Assembly: GCF_028128765.1 (NCBI RefSeq)
Contig: NZ_LBJG01000087.1
Span: 62,001 to 126,000, forward strand
Direction: 5' to 3'
Origin: Bradyrhizobium sp. CCBAU 51627
GTDB lineage: Bacteria > Pseudomonadota > Alphaproteobacteria > Rhizobiales > Xanthobacteraceae
Length of the DNA: 64,000 bases
This document shows, piece by piece, positions 1-10,653 of this stretch (position 1 is the stretch's first letter; each line of letters opens with the position of its first letter). The notes beneath the pieces were generated by a model. It did not search any database, had not been told where the DNA came from, and saw only the letters and a program-made list of their open reading frames with translations. Both the position numbers and the translations under genes were made by a program.

Positions 1-203
1 AGCACGATCACGCCTGTCACGATCGCCATGATCGGGATGTGGCGCGTCACCACATAGGAGGCGATCATCGCCGCCACGATTGCCACCATGAAGGCGCCGG
101 TCGCGGCGAACAGGTTGAACTTCGCATTGACGAAAAAGAACACGAGCAGCGGACCGAGCTCGGTCGCAAGCTTGAACAGCGGATGCGGCTGGGTCTTGTC
201 CAT
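1..203 (-). CDS. ispZ: IspZ/YciB-like septation protein A (5' part only)
   Basis: Translating the minus strand from the ATG at 203 gives a start [20 protein letters not shown] followed by hydrophobic segments containing [18 protein letters not shown], which is the typical beginning of the inner-membrane IspZ/YciB family. About 67 codons are visible and the gene runs off the left edge. Members are polytopic membrane proteins linked to cell-envelope integrity and septation. The start lies 3 bp downstream of the ftsY stop on the same strand, so the two are probably cotranscribed. The family call is good because of the distinctive N-terminus; the C-terminal part cannot be judged. Confidence 0.8.
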
Positions 204-206
204 TCT

Positions 207-1151
207 CTAGCTTTCGATTCCGGCGATCGCCCGGGCAAAATCGCGTGCCGTGAAGGCTGCGAGATCGTCGACGCCTTCGCCGACGCCGATGAAATGCACG
301 GGCAGCTTGAATTTTTCCGCGAGCGCCACCAGGATGCCGCCGCGCGCGGTGCCGTCGAGCTTGGTCATCACGAGGCCAGTCACCCCCGCGGTGCGATGGA
401 AGGCCTCGACCTGGGACAATGCGTTCTGGCCGACAGTGGCGTCGAGCACGAGCAGCACCGCATGCGGCGCCGAAGCGTCCACCTTTCGGATGACGCGCAC
501 GACCTTCTCGAGCTCGTTCATCAGCTCGGCCTTGTTCTGCAAGCGGCCGGCGGTGTCGATCAGCAGCACGTCGATCGCCTGCTCTTTCGCAGCCGTCAGC
601 GCGTTGAACGCAAGGCTCGCCGAGTCCGAGCCCTGCGCGCCCGCAATGACAGGCGTCCTGGTGCGTTCGCCCCAGACCTTCAGCTGCTCGATGGCTGCTG
701 CGCGAAACGTATCGCCGGCGGCCAGCATCACCTTGCGGCCTTCGGAGGCGAATTTTTGCGAGAGCTTGCCGATGGTCGTGGTCTTGCCCGAGCCGTTGAC
801 GCCGACCACGAGGATCACGAACGGCTTCTTGGCCGTATCGATCACGAGGGGCTTGGCCACCGGCGCCAGCACCTTCTCAACCTCGGTCGCGACCACGTCC
901 TTGACCTCGTCGGCCGAGATCGCCTTGTCGTACCGCCCGGTGCCGACGGCATCGGCGATCCGCACGGCGACAGATGTGCCGAGGTCGGCGCGCAGCAGCA
1001 CGTCCTCGATGTCGTCGAGCATGGCGCGGTCGAGCTTGCGCTTGGTCACGAGGTCCGCGACCGCGGTCCCGAGGGAGGACGAGGTCCGCTTCAGCCCGTT
1101 GGACAGGCGGCGCCACCAGCTCAGCTTGGGGGTGTCAGTGGTATCGTTCAT
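207..1151 (-). CDS. ftsY: Signal recognition particle receptor FtsY
   Basis: A 314-residue SRP-type GTPase that docks ribosome-nascent chain-SRP complexes at the membrane. Visible features are the P-loop GVNGSGKTT (about 117-125), the DTAGR motif (199-203) and TKLDGTARGG near the C-terminus, preceded by a helical N domain. It lacks the long acidic A domain of E. coli FtsY, as is usual in alphaproteobacteria. The ATG at 1151 opens directly into the amphipathic N domain. It is followed at 3 bp by ispZ. Its partner ffh is also in this window at 8679. Identification is secure. Confidence 0.97.
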   Translation of the reverse strand: MNDTTDTPKLSWWRRLSNGLKRTSSSLGTAVADLVTKRKLDRAMLDDIEDVLLRADLGTSVAVRIADAVGTGRYDKAISADEVKDVVATEVEKVLAPVAKPLVIDTAKKPFVILVVGVNGSGKTTTIGKLSQKFASEGRKVMLAAGDTFRAAAIEQLKVWGERTRTPVIAGAQGSDSASLAFNALTAAKEQAIDVLLIDTAGRLQNKAELMNELEKVVRVIRKVDASAPHAVLLVLDATVGQNALSQVEAFHRTAGVTGLVMTKLDGTARGGILVALAEKFKLPVHFIGVGEGVDDLAAFTARDFARAIAGIES

Positions 1152-1211
1152 GGCGGGGGTGTGTTAGCCGTTCCGGCTCCCAAACGAAAGTCTTGACCGA
1201 AAGTCCTGCGA

Positions 1212-1913
1212 TTGCTCGATGTTCCCGAATTGACCGCTGACGAGATCCTGGGCCGCGTGCTCCATCGCGACGGCTTGATGCTGGTCATCAACAAGCCGGC
1301 CGGCCTTCCGGTGCATCGCGGCCCCAAGGGCGGGCCCAATCTGGAAGACTCCTTCGACGCGCTCCGGTTCGGCCTGCCGCGGCCGCCGGTGCTGGCCCAC
1401 CGGCTGGACAAGGACACCTCCGGCTGCCTCGTGCTCGGCCGCCATCGCAAGGCCACCGCCTCGCTCGGCCTCCTGTTCAAGCACGGCAAGATCGGCAAGA
1501 CCTATTGGACCGTGGTCGAAGGCGGGCCGGCGGAGGATGAAGGCACCATCGACATGCCGCTCGGCCGGCTCAACGCCGAGCGTGGCTGGTGGCAGAAGCC
1601 GGACCCCGAGGGGCAGAAGGCCATCACCAACTGGAAAGTGATGGGCCGGGGCGAGGGTTTTACCTGGCTCGCCATGGAACCGGTGACCGGCCGGACCCAT
1701 CAATTGCGGGTGCATTCGTCGGCGACCGGCTGGCCGATCTTTGGTGATAACATCTACGGCAATGGCCCCCGCTTCGGCGAGCCGAAGCTGCATCTGCATT
1801 CCCGCGAGATCGTGGTGCCGATCTCCCGGAACAAGGAGCCGATCCGGGTCGTTGCGCCGGCCCCGCCCCACATGCACGAAAAGCTCCGCGCCTGCGGCTG
1901 GAACGGCGAATAG
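1212..1913 (+). CDS. RluA-family RNA pseudouridine synthase
   Basis: A 233-residue protein with the RluA catalytic signature HRLDKDTSG (residues 63-71, nucleophile Asp66) and the later GRTHQLRVH motif, which together define pseudouridine synthases of the RluA/RluC/RluD family. There is no room for an S4 RNA-binding domain, so it resembles the short RluA/TruC-like forms acting on rRNA or tRNA. An in-frame TGA at 1194-1196 limits the start; the first usable codon is TTG at 1212, which gives a sensible N-terminus. It is divergent from ftsY. The exact target uridine cannot be told from sequence. Confidence 0.9.
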   Translation: MLDVPELTADEILGRVLHRDGLMLVINKPAGLPVHRGPKGGPNLEDSFDALRFGLPRPPVLAHRLDKDTSGCLVLGRHRKATASLGLLFKHGKIGKTYWTVVEGGPAEDEGTIDMPLGRLNAERGWWQKPDPEGQKAITNWKVMGRGEGFTWLAMEPVTGRTHQLRVHSSATGWPIFGDNIYGNGPRFGEPKLHLHSREIVVPISRNKEPIRVVAPAPPHMHEKLRACGWNGE

Positions 1914-2060
1914 CGGCAGCTCTCGTTCACCTCTCGCGTGACGACAATGGCGCCTGCGCGTCACCCAGAAGGCATGGTTTACGAAACGTTCAGTGCTCGT
2001 CGCTAATGCTAGCGGTTGCTTAGAACAAGCCTCCCATCCGCTCAGGACGAGCAACGCGTC

Positions 2061-3170
2061 ATGTCCACGGCCGAGCTATCGATCATCGACGAGGTCGAAT
2101 CCGCGATCCGGGCCGGCTCGCCGGAAAAGGGCATGGAGACCGCGCGGCGCGTCACCGACCTGTTTCTCTCCTCCGCCGGAAGCTTCAACGACGAACAGAT
2201 TGCCCTGTTCGACGACGTGCTCGAGCGCCTGATCGGCACCATCGAGCTGCGCGCCATTGCCGATGTGGCAGCGCGCGTCGCACTCGCCGAAATCAGCACC
2301 CAGCTCGCGCCGATCGCACAGGCGCCGCCGTCAGTGATCCGCCGTCTCGCCAACAACGACGAGATCCGCATCGCCGGTCCCGTACTGCAGGAATCCGCGC
2401 GCCTCGACGACGGCGAGCTGGTGAAGATCGCCTCCAGCAAAAGCGAGCCGCATCTGCTTGCGGTCGCCGGCCGCTGGTGGCTGAAGGAGATCGTCACCGA
2501 CGCATTGCTGGCGCGCCGCTATCCGAGCGTCAGCCGGCGCCTCGCCGTCAATCCCGGGGCGCGCGTCTCGGGCAAGGGCTTTGCCATCATTGTCGGCCAG
2601 GCCGAGTCCGATCCGGAGCTCGCCGTCAGCGTCGGCGTCCGCGTCGATCTGCCGCCGAACCTGCGCCGGCAACTGCTGCGCTCGGCGACAGACGCGGTTC
2701 GCACGCGATTGCTGTCACGCGCGCCGCCGCATTTGTTCGAGGAAATCCAGGGCGCGATTGCCGCGGCCACCGTCGGCGTCGAGCGTGAAATGTCGGGCGT
2801 GCGCGACTTCGAGGGCGCCAAGCGGGCGATTGCAAGTCTCAAGGCGACGGGCCAGCTCAACGAGGCGACGCTGCTCGGCTTTGCCAGGCAACGGCGCTAC
2901 GAGGAAACCGTCGCGGCATTGGCCGCGCTGTCCGGATCGACCGTCGAGGTGATTCGTCCACTGATGCAAAGCCTGCGCGAAGACGGCCTGTTGGTGCCGT
3001 GCAAGGCGGCGCAGCTCAGCTGGGAAACGACGGTTGCCGTGCTCGAAAGCCGTTTTGCGACAGGTGCGATGAAGCCGGCGGATCTTGCGAGAGCGCAGAG
3101 CAATTTTGCGCGCATGACGGCCGAGAACGCACGACGCACGCTGCGCTTCTGGCAGGTGCGGGCGTCGTAA
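2061..3170 (+). CDS. DUF2336 domain protein
   Basis: A 369-residue, mostly alpha-helical, Ala/Leu/Arg-rich protein. The central part (ANNDEIRIAGPVL, then a stretch ending HLLAVAGRW) is characteristic of DUF2336, a HEAT-like repeat family of unknown function widespread in rhizobia. No signal peptide or transmembrane segment is visible, so it is probably cytoplasmic. The ATG at 2061 is preferred over upstream in-frame codons because it begins the conserved region. It stands alone between the pseudouridine synthase and the convergent mtaB. Family assignment is by recognition; no enzymatic motif is seen. Confidence 0.8.
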   Translation: MSTAELSIIDEVESAIRAGSPEKGMETARRVTDLFLSSAGSFNDEQIALFDDVLERLIGTIELRAIADVAARVALAEISTQLAPIAQAPPSVIRRLANNDEIRIAGPVLQESARLDDGELVKIASSKSEPHLLAVAGRWWLKEIVTDALLARRYPSVSRRLAVNPGARVSGKGFAIIVGQAESDPELAVSVGVRVDLPPNLRRQLLRSATDAVRTRLLSRAPPHLFEEIQGAIAAATVGVEREMSGVRDFEGAKRAIASLKATGQLNEATLLGFARQRRYEETVAALAALSGSTVEVIRPLMQSLREDGLLVPCKAAQLSWETTVAVLESRFATGAMKPADLARAQSNFARMTAENARRTLRFWQVRAS

Positions 3171-3200
3171 GGTTCGCTATTCCACAAACCAACGGTGTCA

Positions 3201-3294
3201 TCACCCGCGAAAGCGGGTGATCCAGTATTCCAGAGACGTTAGTGAGATACGGAGAAGCCGCGGCGTACTGGGTCGCCCGGTCGAGCCGGGCGAC
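3201..3294. repeat. Palindromic intergenic repeat, family A, copy 1
   Basis: Two strong hairpins are nested in a larger fold: an 8-bp stem with a GAAA loop (3201-3220) and a 9-bp stem (3272-3280 with 3286-3294), with CCAGTA (3222) able to pair with TACTGG (3266) around the middle. The same layout, including the GCCGCGGCGTACTGG core, recurs at 8527. It lies between the convergent genes DUF2336 and mtaB. Confidence 0.8.
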
Positions 3295-3302
3295 GACACT
3301 GT

Positions 3303-4556
3303 CTATGTGGTGAGCCGCTCGCCGTCATTGCCGGCGATCGTCCGCGATACAACACTCCCCACCTGCTCGCGCGCAATCGCCACCGGCAAGTAATGCTCTG
3401 TCCGCCCCTGCCCTTCGCGCTCGATCAGCACATTGCGCGTCGCACCGATCTCGGCGGCTAGCCGCTGCCGCAACGCCACTTCGCCAGCCGCTCGCAGCCG
3501 TCGCGCACGGTCCTTGATCGCACCGCCCGAAACCTGCGGCATCTTCGCCGCCGGCGTGCCGGGCCGCGGGGAATACGGAAAGACGTGCAGGAACGTCAGG
3601 CCGCACGCCTCGACGAGATCGAGCGAGCGCGAGAACATCTCCTCCGTCTCGGTCGGGAAGCCCGCAATGATGTCGGCGCCGAACACGATGTCGGGGCGCA
3701 GACGTCGCACCTCATCGCAGAACGCGATCGCGTCGCTCCGCGAATGCCGCCGCTTCATGCGCTTCAGGATCATGTCGTCACCCGATTGCAGTGACAGATG
3801 CAGGTGGGGCATCAGTCGCGCATCGCCGGCGATAGCGTCCAGCAGATCGCTATCTGCCTCGATCGAATCGATTGAGGAGATCCGCAGCCGCTTCAGCTCC
3901 GGCACATGCCGCAGGATCTGCTTCGTCAGCATGCCGAGTTTGGGCGCGCCCGGCAGGTCAGTGCCGTAGCTGGTGAGATCGACGCCGGTCAGCACGATCT
4001 CGGCATGACCGCGTTCGGCCAGAGTGCGAACCTGCTCGACCACGACGCCCATCGGCACCGAGCGCGAATTGCCACGGCCGAACGGGATGATACAGAAGGT
4101 GCAGCGATGATCGCAGCCGTTCTGCACCTGCACGAATACGCGCGGCAGACCGCTCGCATAGCCGTCGATGAGATGCGGCGCCATCTCCTTCACGGCCATG
4201 ATGTCGCTGACGGCGATCTTCTCGCCGGCGCCGAGATCGAAGGCGTCGCGTGCGGCGCGCCACGTATCCCCGCGCATCTTGTCGTCATTGCCGACGACGC
4301 GATCGACCTCGATCATGTCGGCGAACATCGCGCTTTGCGTTTGCGCGGCGCAGCCGGTGACGACGATGCGCGCCGAGGGGCGTTCGCGCTTCAATTTGCG
4401 GATCGACTGCCGCGCCTGCGCCACCGCCTCGTTGGTGACGGCGCAGCTATTGATGACGATGGTATCGGAAAGCCCCGCGTCCTCCGCTTTGCTGCGGATC
4501 ACTTCGGCCTCGAAAGCGTTGAGGCGGCAGCCGAAGGTGACGATGTCGACGGCCAT
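3303..4556 (-). CDS. mtaB: tRNA t6A37 methylthiotransferase MtaB
   Basis: A 417-residue radical-SAM methylthiotransferase that converts t6A37 of tRNA to ms2t6A37. The N-terminal UPF0004 domain carries Cys10, Cys38 and Cys69 for the auxiliary iron-sulfur cluster. The radical-SAM domain carries Cys148, Cys152 and Cys155 (CDHRCTFC). A TRAM-like tail follows. MtaB is favoured over MiaB and RimO because of the start MAVDIVTFGCRLNAFEAE. Its ATG overlaps the dapF stop by one base (TAATG), so translation is coupled to dapF, an arrangement common in Bradyrhizobiaceae. Confidence 0.93.
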   Translation of the reverse strand: MAVDIVTFGCRLNAFEAEVIRSKAEDAGLSDTIVINSCAVTNEAVAQARQSIRKLKRERPSARIVVTGCAAQTQSAMFADMIEVDRVVGNDDKMRGDTWRAARDAFDLGAGEKIAVSDIMAVKEMAPHLIDGYASGLPRVFVQVQNGCDHRCTFCIIPFGRGNSRSVPMGVVVEQVRTLAERGHAEIVLTGVDLTSYGTDLPGAPKLGMLTKQILRHVPELKRLRISSIDSIEADSDLLDAIAGDARLMPHLHLSLQSGDDMILKRMKRRHSRSDAIAFCDEVRRLRPDIVFGADIIAGFPTETEEMFSRSLDLVEACGLTFLHVFPYSPRPGTPAAKMPQVSGGAIKDRARRLRAAGEVALRQRLAAEIGATRNVLIEREGQGRTEHYLPVAIAREQVGSVVSRTIAGNDGERLTT

Positions 4557-5431
4557 TATCCGACCGGCGCGAACAGCGCCGGATCGAACTTGCCTTCATA
4601 TTCGAAGGTCGCGGTGCCCGTCATCAACACGTGGCCGTCGCGCTCGCGCCATTCGATGCCGAGCTTGCCGCCGGGCAGCGTCATCTCGACCTTGCGCTCG
4701 GTGCGCTTCAGCCGCGCGGCCGCAACTGCCGTCGCGCAGGCCGCAGAACCGCAGGCCTTGGTCAGCCCGGAGCCGCGCTCCCAGGTGCGCATGGTGATGT
4801 GCTCACGGTCGACGATATGGGCGAGCGTGATATTGGCGCGCTGCGGGAAGACCGGATGATTTTCCAGGAGCGGACCAAAGCGCTGGAGATCATAGGCATT
4901 GACGTCATCGACCCAGAAGATCGCATGCGGATTGCCCATGCTGACCACCGACGGCGAGTGCAGGATCGGATTGTCGATCGGCCCGATCTGCAATTCGATG
5001 TAGCGGGTGTCGCGAAACTCTTCCGCCAGCGGAATGTCCTGCCAGCCGAACTTGGGCGCGCCCATATCGACGGTGTAGAGATCGGGCGCCGGACCCTGCC
5101 AAGCATTGAGCAGGCCGGCGGCGGTCTCGAACGTCGCGGTGGCCTGTCCGGTCTTTTCGAAGATGCGGCGCACGACGCAGCGCATCCCGTTGCCGCAGGC
5201 GCCGGCTTCCGAGCCGTCATTGTTGTAGATACTGATGAAGGCTTCAGTGCCGTCGAGCCGCGGCTTCTGCAGCACCATGAGCTGGTCATAGGGCACGCCG
5301 CCTTGCGCTGAGGCCACAGCGCGGGCGTCATCCGGCGTGATCTTCCCTGCGGAATCGCGCATGTCGACAACGACGATCTCGTTGCCGATGCCGTTCATCT
5401 TGGCAAATGCGTGGTTGGCCAGCGCGCTCAT
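4556..5431 (-). CDS. dapF: Diaminopimelate epimerase
   Basis: A 291-residue PLP-independent racemase converting LL- to meso-diaminopimelate for lysine and peptidoglycan. Both catalytic cysteines are present: Cys79 in GACGNGMRC and Cys227 in SGLTKACGSAACA. Length and the N-terminal FAKMNGIGNEIVVVD are normal for the family. It is the first gene of a two-gene unit with mtaB (stop and start overlap in TAATG). The 206 bp upstream, shared with the divergent gene at 5638, must hold its promoter. Confidence 0.97.
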   Translation of the reverse strand: MSALANHAFAKMNGIGNEIVVVDMRDSAGKITPDDARAVASAQGGVPYDQLMVLQKPRLDGTEAFISIYNNDGSEAGACGNGMRCVVRRIFEKTGQATATFETAAGLLNAWQGPAPDLYTVDMGAPKFGWQDIPLAEEFRDTRYIELQIGPIDNPILHSPSVVSMGNPHAIFWVDDVNAYDLQRFGPLLENHPVFPQRANITLAHIVDREHITMRTWERGSGLTKACGSAACATAVAAARLKRTERKVEMTLPGGKLGIEWRERDGHVLMTGTATFEYEGKFDPALFAPVG

Positions 5432-5637
5432 GAAAATTCCCGAATTTCGCCCGTCTTATATGGCGATCCTTGCCGGCTTGGCCAGTGATTTGCGCCCCGC
5501 GGGGCCGGGGCGCCTGCCATGACGCATCTGTCATGGGACGAATTTGGCGCTCGCGTGTTAGAACGGCGCGGGTTCGCGCGAAGGGGGATGCGCGACCGGA
5601 TGTGGGCCTTGGTCGTTAAGGCCTTGGGGAGAATAGA

Positions 5638-6375
5638 ATGATTGGGTTTCGTCGTCTTGCTCTGGCCGCGCTGATCCCGGCGGCGGCCTTGTCGCTTGGC
5701 CTGTCCGCCACTCTGGCGCAGACGCCGAGCCCGGCGCCATCGGCCTCGGCGAGCCCCTCGCCGGCCCCCTCGGCCGCGCCCTCCCCGGCCACAAGCACCT
5801 CGCCTGCGCCCGCGGCAACTCCCTCGCCGGCACCGTCACCCGCGGCCAGCGCCTCGCCGAGCCCGGCGGCACCACCGCCTGCCGCAGCCGCCACCCCCGC
5901 GCCGGTGCAGACCGCAGATCCCTTCGGTCAGGAGATCACGCTCGAGGCCAAGAAGGTCGTGATGGTCAAGGGCACCGCCAATTGGGACTCGGCCTTCGAT
6001 ACGCTGGTCGACGCCTTCAAGGCGCTGAACACGCTGCTCGACAAGCAGGGCATCAAGCCATCAGGCAATCCGATGATCGTCTACACGTCGACCGACGACA
6101 CCGGTTTCACCTTCTTTGCCGAGATCCCGGTCGAGCAGGACCCGAAGAACCTGCCCAAGGACATGAGCATCGGCAAATCGCCTGAAGGCAAGGCGCTGAA
6201 GTTCGTCCATCGCGGTTCCTACGACAACATGGACAACACCTATGAGGCGATCACCAATCACCTCGACGACAAGAAGCTGGAAGCCAAGGACACGTTCATC
6301 GAGGAGTATCTCACCGATCCCCTCAAGACGGCCGAGGACAAGCTCGTGATCAATGTATTCGTGCCGTTGAAGTGA
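5638..6375 (+). CDS. Secreted GyrI-like ligand-binding domain protein with Pro/Ala/Ser linker
   Basis: A 245-residue protein. Residues 1-28 form a signal peptide ending near ATLAQ. Residues 29-96 are a low-complexity linker of P, A, S and T in repeated SPAPSA-like units. From about 100 to the end is a domain resembling the GyrI-like/AraC effector-binding fold (VMVKGTANWDSAFDTLVDAF, then MIVYTSTDDTGFTFFAEIPV). Such domains bind small hydrophobic ligands; exported versions are known but their ligands are not. It is followed after 5 bp by the SIMPL gene, so the two are probably cotranscribed. Domain call is by resemblance. Confidence 0.75.
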   Translation: MIGFRRLALAALIPAAALSLGLSATLAQTPSPAPSASASPSPAPSAAPSPATSTSPAPAATPSPAPSPAASASPSPAAPPPAAAATPAPVQTADPFGQEITLEAKKVVMVKGTANWDSAFDTLVDAFKALNTLLDKQGIKPSGNPMIVYTSTDDTGFTFFAEIPVEQDPKNLPKDMSIGKSPEGKALKFVHRGSYDNMDNTYEAITNHLDDKKLEAKDTFIEEYLTDPLKTAEDKLVINVFVPLK

Positions 6376-6380
6376 GACCG

Positions 6381-7085
6381 ATGAAAAAGCCTGACGTCTT
6401 CGCCGCCATTTTCGCCGCCACGCTGCTGGCACCGCCCGCGCTCGCCGATGATTTCCCGTCGGCCATCTCCGTGAGCGGCGAAGCGACCATCTCGGCCGCC
6501 CCCGATCTTGCGCAGATCGATGCCGGTGTCGCCAATGACGCCAAATCGGCAAAGGAAGCCTCCGATGCCAACAACGCCGCGATGGGCAAGGTACTGCTGG
6601 CGCTGAAAGGCGCCGGCATCCCCGAGAAGGACTACCAGACCTCGCGCCTGTCGCTGCAGCCGCAATATGCGCCGAACCGCTCGAGCGGCGCCTCGCCCGT
6701 GGTCGGCTTCCGCGCCTCCAACCGCGTCACGGTCAAGATTCGCGACGTGACCAAGGTGGCCGGCATCATCGACACGCTGGTCGGTGCCGGGGCGAACGAC
6801 ATCGGCAACATCTCGTTTGAAGTAACGCAGGCCTCAAAGCTGCTCGACGGCGCGCGCGAGCAGGCGGTGGCCGATGCTCGCCGCAAGGCCGAGATCTACG
6901 CCAAAGCCACTGGCGTTACGCTCGGCGCGCCACTCAGCGTCGCCGAAGGCGGCGCTCCGATGCCGCTGTTCAAGGCGCGAATGACCGCAGCCCCGATGGC
7001 TGCGCCCGCGGCTGTCGCACCGGGTGAGGAGACACTGTCGGTGACGGTGAATGTGAGCTGGGCGATCAAGCCCAAGGAACAATAA
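6381..7085 (+). CDS. SIMPL (DUF541) periplasmic protein
   Basis: A 234-residue exported protein with a signal peptide (MKKPDVFAAIFAATLLAPPALA) followed by a SIMPL/DUF541 domain: ISVSGEATISAAPDLAQIDAGV, then SRLSLQPQY and a C-terminal LSVTVNVSWAI. Family members, for example E. coli YggE, are periplasmic or outer-membrane associated and linked to oxidative stress. An in-frame GTG at 6372 overlaps the stop of the upstream gene, but the ATG at 6381 gives the cleaner signal peptide. It is cotranscribed with the GyrI-like gene. Confidence 0.88.
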   Translation: MKKPDVFAAIFAATLLAPPALADDFPSAISVSGEATISAAPDLAQIDAGVANDAKSAKEASDANNAAMGKVLLALKGAGIPEKDYQTSRLSLQPQYAPNRSSGASPVVGFRASNRVTVKIRDVTKVAGIIDTLVGAGANDIGNISFEVTQASKLLDGAREQAVADARRKAEIYAKATGVTLGAPLSVAEGGAPMPLFKARMTAAPMAAPAAVAPGEETLSVTVNVSWAIKPKEQ

Positions 7086-7087
7086 GT

Positions 7088-7226
7088 CTCGTGTCCCGGA
7101 CGCGCTGCAGCGTGAACGCTGCTGCGCAGAGCCGGGACGCAGCAAGGAATACGCATTACGGGGAAACATGGGCCCGGCTCTGCAGCGCACTGTCGAAAAG
7201 ACGCTGCGCTGCGTCCGGGGCACGAG
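7088..7226. repeat. Long imperfect palindrome, family B
   Basis: The 16-base ends are inverted copies of each other with one mismatch (CTCGTGTCCCGGACGC at 7088, GCGTCCGGGGCACGAG ending 7226), and inner segments (CGCTGCAG, AGAGCCGGG, CCCGGCTCTGCAGCG) also pair. It lies between convergent genes and could act as a bidirectional terminator. Confidence 0.75.
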
Positions 7227-7244
7227 CGGTATGTGCGGAGAGAG

Positions 7245-8297
7245 CTAAATCTCAACCACCTGCCCCGGCTTCATCGCGACGAACCGCGCGTGCGGAATTT
7301 TCGCCGCATCGAGTGCTTCCACCAGCGCTTTCGCCGGCGCGTCGATCGCCTCATCCGTCAGCTGAAACGTGCCGTGATGATGGCCCAGCGCCTGCTCTGC
7401 GCCGCAATCGGCGAGCGCCTTCACCGCATCCTCCGGATTCATGTGCTGGTCGCGCATGAACCAGCGCGGCTCGTAAGCGCCGATCGGCAGGATTGCCAGA
7501 CGCAGAGCTCCATGCCGCTCGGCGACACGACGGAAATGCCTGCCGTCGCCATAGCCGGAATCGCAGACGACGTAGATCTTCCCCGCCGGCGTCTCCAGCA
7601 CGAAGCTCGCCCACAGCGCCTTGTTGCGGTCGAACAGGCTGCGCGCCGTCCAGTGCCGCGTCGGCACCAGATGCACGGCAATGCCGCCGCCGAGTTCGAC
7701 GCGCTCGTGCCAGTCGAACGCCTCCGCCTTGATGGTGGAGTCGGCGCTGCGCATCGTCACGTCGTTGCCGAGCGGGGTGACCACGCGCGGGGCGAAATTC
7801 TTGGCGAGCCGCGACAGTGTCGCCATGTCCAGATGGTCGTAATGTCCGTGCGACACCAGCACGGCGTCGATATTGGGCAGCTTTTCGAAGGCGATGCCGG
7901 GATCGTTGTGCCGCTTCGGTCCGGCCCAGGCCACCGGCGAGACTCGCATCGACCAGACGGGATCGACCAGGATGTTGAGGCCGCCGGCCTGGATCAGCCA
8001 GCTGGCATGGCCGATGAAGGAGAGCCGCACCCTGTCGCCGTCGACCCGCCCCGGCGGAATGTCGGCGTGAGGGCTCGGGGCCCATGCCGGCCATTTCGCG
8101 CGCTCCCGCGCGCTGAATTGCCAGCGCAGCACCTCGCGCAGCGATTTTGGCGGCGCGCCGTCCGGATCGAAGAAATGAAGGCCGTTGAAATGGTCGGAGG
8201 CGGGGCCGTCATAGGTTTTCATGCGGGACATCAAGGCTGGTGACGGAGGTAAGACATCACCGGCTATATGGGCGGGACGGCCGAAAAAGGAACCCAT
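7245..8297 (-). CDS. Metallo-beta-lactamase-fold hydrolase (NAPE-PLD/UlaG-like)
   Basis: A 350-residue zinc hydrolase with the metal motif HGHYDHLD, the preceding LSFIGHASWLIQAGG strand pair and further His/Asp ligands (PTRHWTAR, VCDSGYGDG, GHHHGTF). The start and overall order (RMKTYDGPASDHFNGLHFF) fit the bacterial NAPE-phospholipase-D-like group rather than true beta-lactamases. The start is set by an AGGAGG at 8307-8312, nine bases before the ATG at 8297 (GTG at 8300 is an alternative). The substrate is unknown; a phospholipid or phosphodiester is likely from the family. Convergent with the SIMPL gene. Confidence 0.85.
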   Translation of the reverse strand: MGSFFGRPAHIAGDVLPPSPALMSRMKTYDGPASDHFNGLHFFDPDGAPPKSLREVLRWQFSARERAKWPAWAPSPHADIPPGRVDGDRVRLSFIGHASWLIQAGGLNILVDPVWSMRVSPVAWAGPKRHNDPGIAFEKLPNIDAVLVSHGHYDHLDMATLSRLAKNFAPRVVTPLGNDVTMRSADSTIKAEAFDWHERVELGGGIAVHLVPTRHWTARSLFDRNKALWASFVLETPAGKIYVVCDSGYGDGRHFRRVAERHGALRLAILPIGAYEPRWFMRDQHMNPEDAVKALADCGAEQALGHHHGTFQLTDEAIDAPAKALVEALDAAKIPHARFVAMKPGQVVEI

Positions 8298-8362
8298 CAC
8301 CGGAAACCTCCTGTTTTGAAGGCCTTACCCTGACAAAGGCGTTCCCGACGCCCTAACCTTCC

Positions 8363-8391
8363 TTGACTTTTGGGCGGGAGCGGCGTTTAAC
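8363..8391 (+). promoter_or_regulatory. Possible sigma70 promoter for ffh
   Basis: TTGACT at 8363-8368 and TTTAAC at 8386-8391 are separated by 17 bp in the only AT-richer part of the leader. It would give a transcript leader of about 280 nt that includes the family A repeat. Confidence 0.4.
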
Positions 8392-8526
8392 CCCGCCACT
8401 TTTCTCGGAAAGGCCTTCTTTTCGACCCGCCGCCTGGCCCTGGAGGCCAGAGGTCAACGCCCGACAGCGCTGTGCGCCCTCGGGCGCAAAGGTGTTTGGA
8501 AGATTGCTTCTCGAGGGGAAGTGGTC

Positions 8527-8625
8527 ATCGCCCGACTTGATCGGGCGATCCAGTATCCCGGAGGCGGCTCGGCTAGGACCGAGGCGCCGCGGCGTACTGG
8601 ATGCCCCGGTCAAGCCGGGGCATGA
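8527..8625. repeat. Palindromic intergenic repeat, family A, copy 2
   Basis: Same layout as 3201-3294: a hairpin (ATCGCCCGA ... TCGGGCGAT), GATCCAGTAT, the core GCCGCGGCGTACTGGATGCC, and a second hairpin (GCCCCGG tcaag CCGGGGC). It lies in the ffh leader, ending about 53 bp before the start codon. Confidence 0.85.
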
Positions 8626-8678
8626 CAGCGGAGAATAACGGCGCGCCCCTCTCCGGGGACAGCAACAGGACAACGGCA

Positions 8679-10226
<1,548 letters not shown>

Positions 10227-10311
10227 GGAATTCGTCGCGAGGGATCGCATCGGTCTCGCGCAACGCGGAATACCAATCAACCGAACAAAACGTACTTTGA
10301 AGGAGAACTGA

Positions 10312-10644
10312 ATGTCCGTCGTTATCCGCCTCGCCCGCGCAGGCACCAAGAAGCGTCCCGTCTATCACGTCGTCGTCGCCGATTCGCGCTTCCCGCGCGA
10401 TGGCCGCTTCATCGAGCGTCTCGGCTATTTCAACCCGCTGCTGCCGAAGGACAACGAGACCCGCCTGAAGCTCGACATGGACAAGGTGAAGGCCTGGCTC
10501 GCCAAGGGCGCGCAGCCGTCGGACCGCGTGATGCGCTTCCTCGATGCCGCCGGCGTCAAGAAGCGCGAAGCACGCAACAACCCCGAGAAGGCCGTGCCGC
10601 GCAAGGAGCGCAAGGCGCAGGCCGAAGCCGCTGCGAAGGGCTAA
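10312..10644 (+). CDS. rpsP: 30S ribosomal protein S16
   Basis: A 110-residue small-subunit protein, starting MSVVIRLARAGTKKRPVYHVVVADSR, the canonical bS16 opening, with GRFIERLGYFNPL and a basic Lys/Ala tail typical of alphaproteobacteria. A clear Shine-Dalgarno sequence (GAAGGAG) precedes the ATG. It lies 85 bp after ffh and 9 bp before rimM, in the order conserved in many bacteria. Confidence 0.97.
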   Translation: MSVVIRLARAGTKKRPVYHVVVADSRFPRDGRFIERLGYFNPLLPKDNETRLKLDMDKVKAWLAKGAQPSDRVMRFLDAAGVKKREARNNPEKAVPRKERKAQAEAAAKG

Positions 10645-10653
10645 GGCTCGTCC

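Noticed and set aside
39..1196. Long plus-strand frame over ftsY
   Set aside because: It is antisense to a clear ftsY, rich in His/Arg/Asp as expected for a shadow frame of GC-rich coding DNA, and shows no domain.
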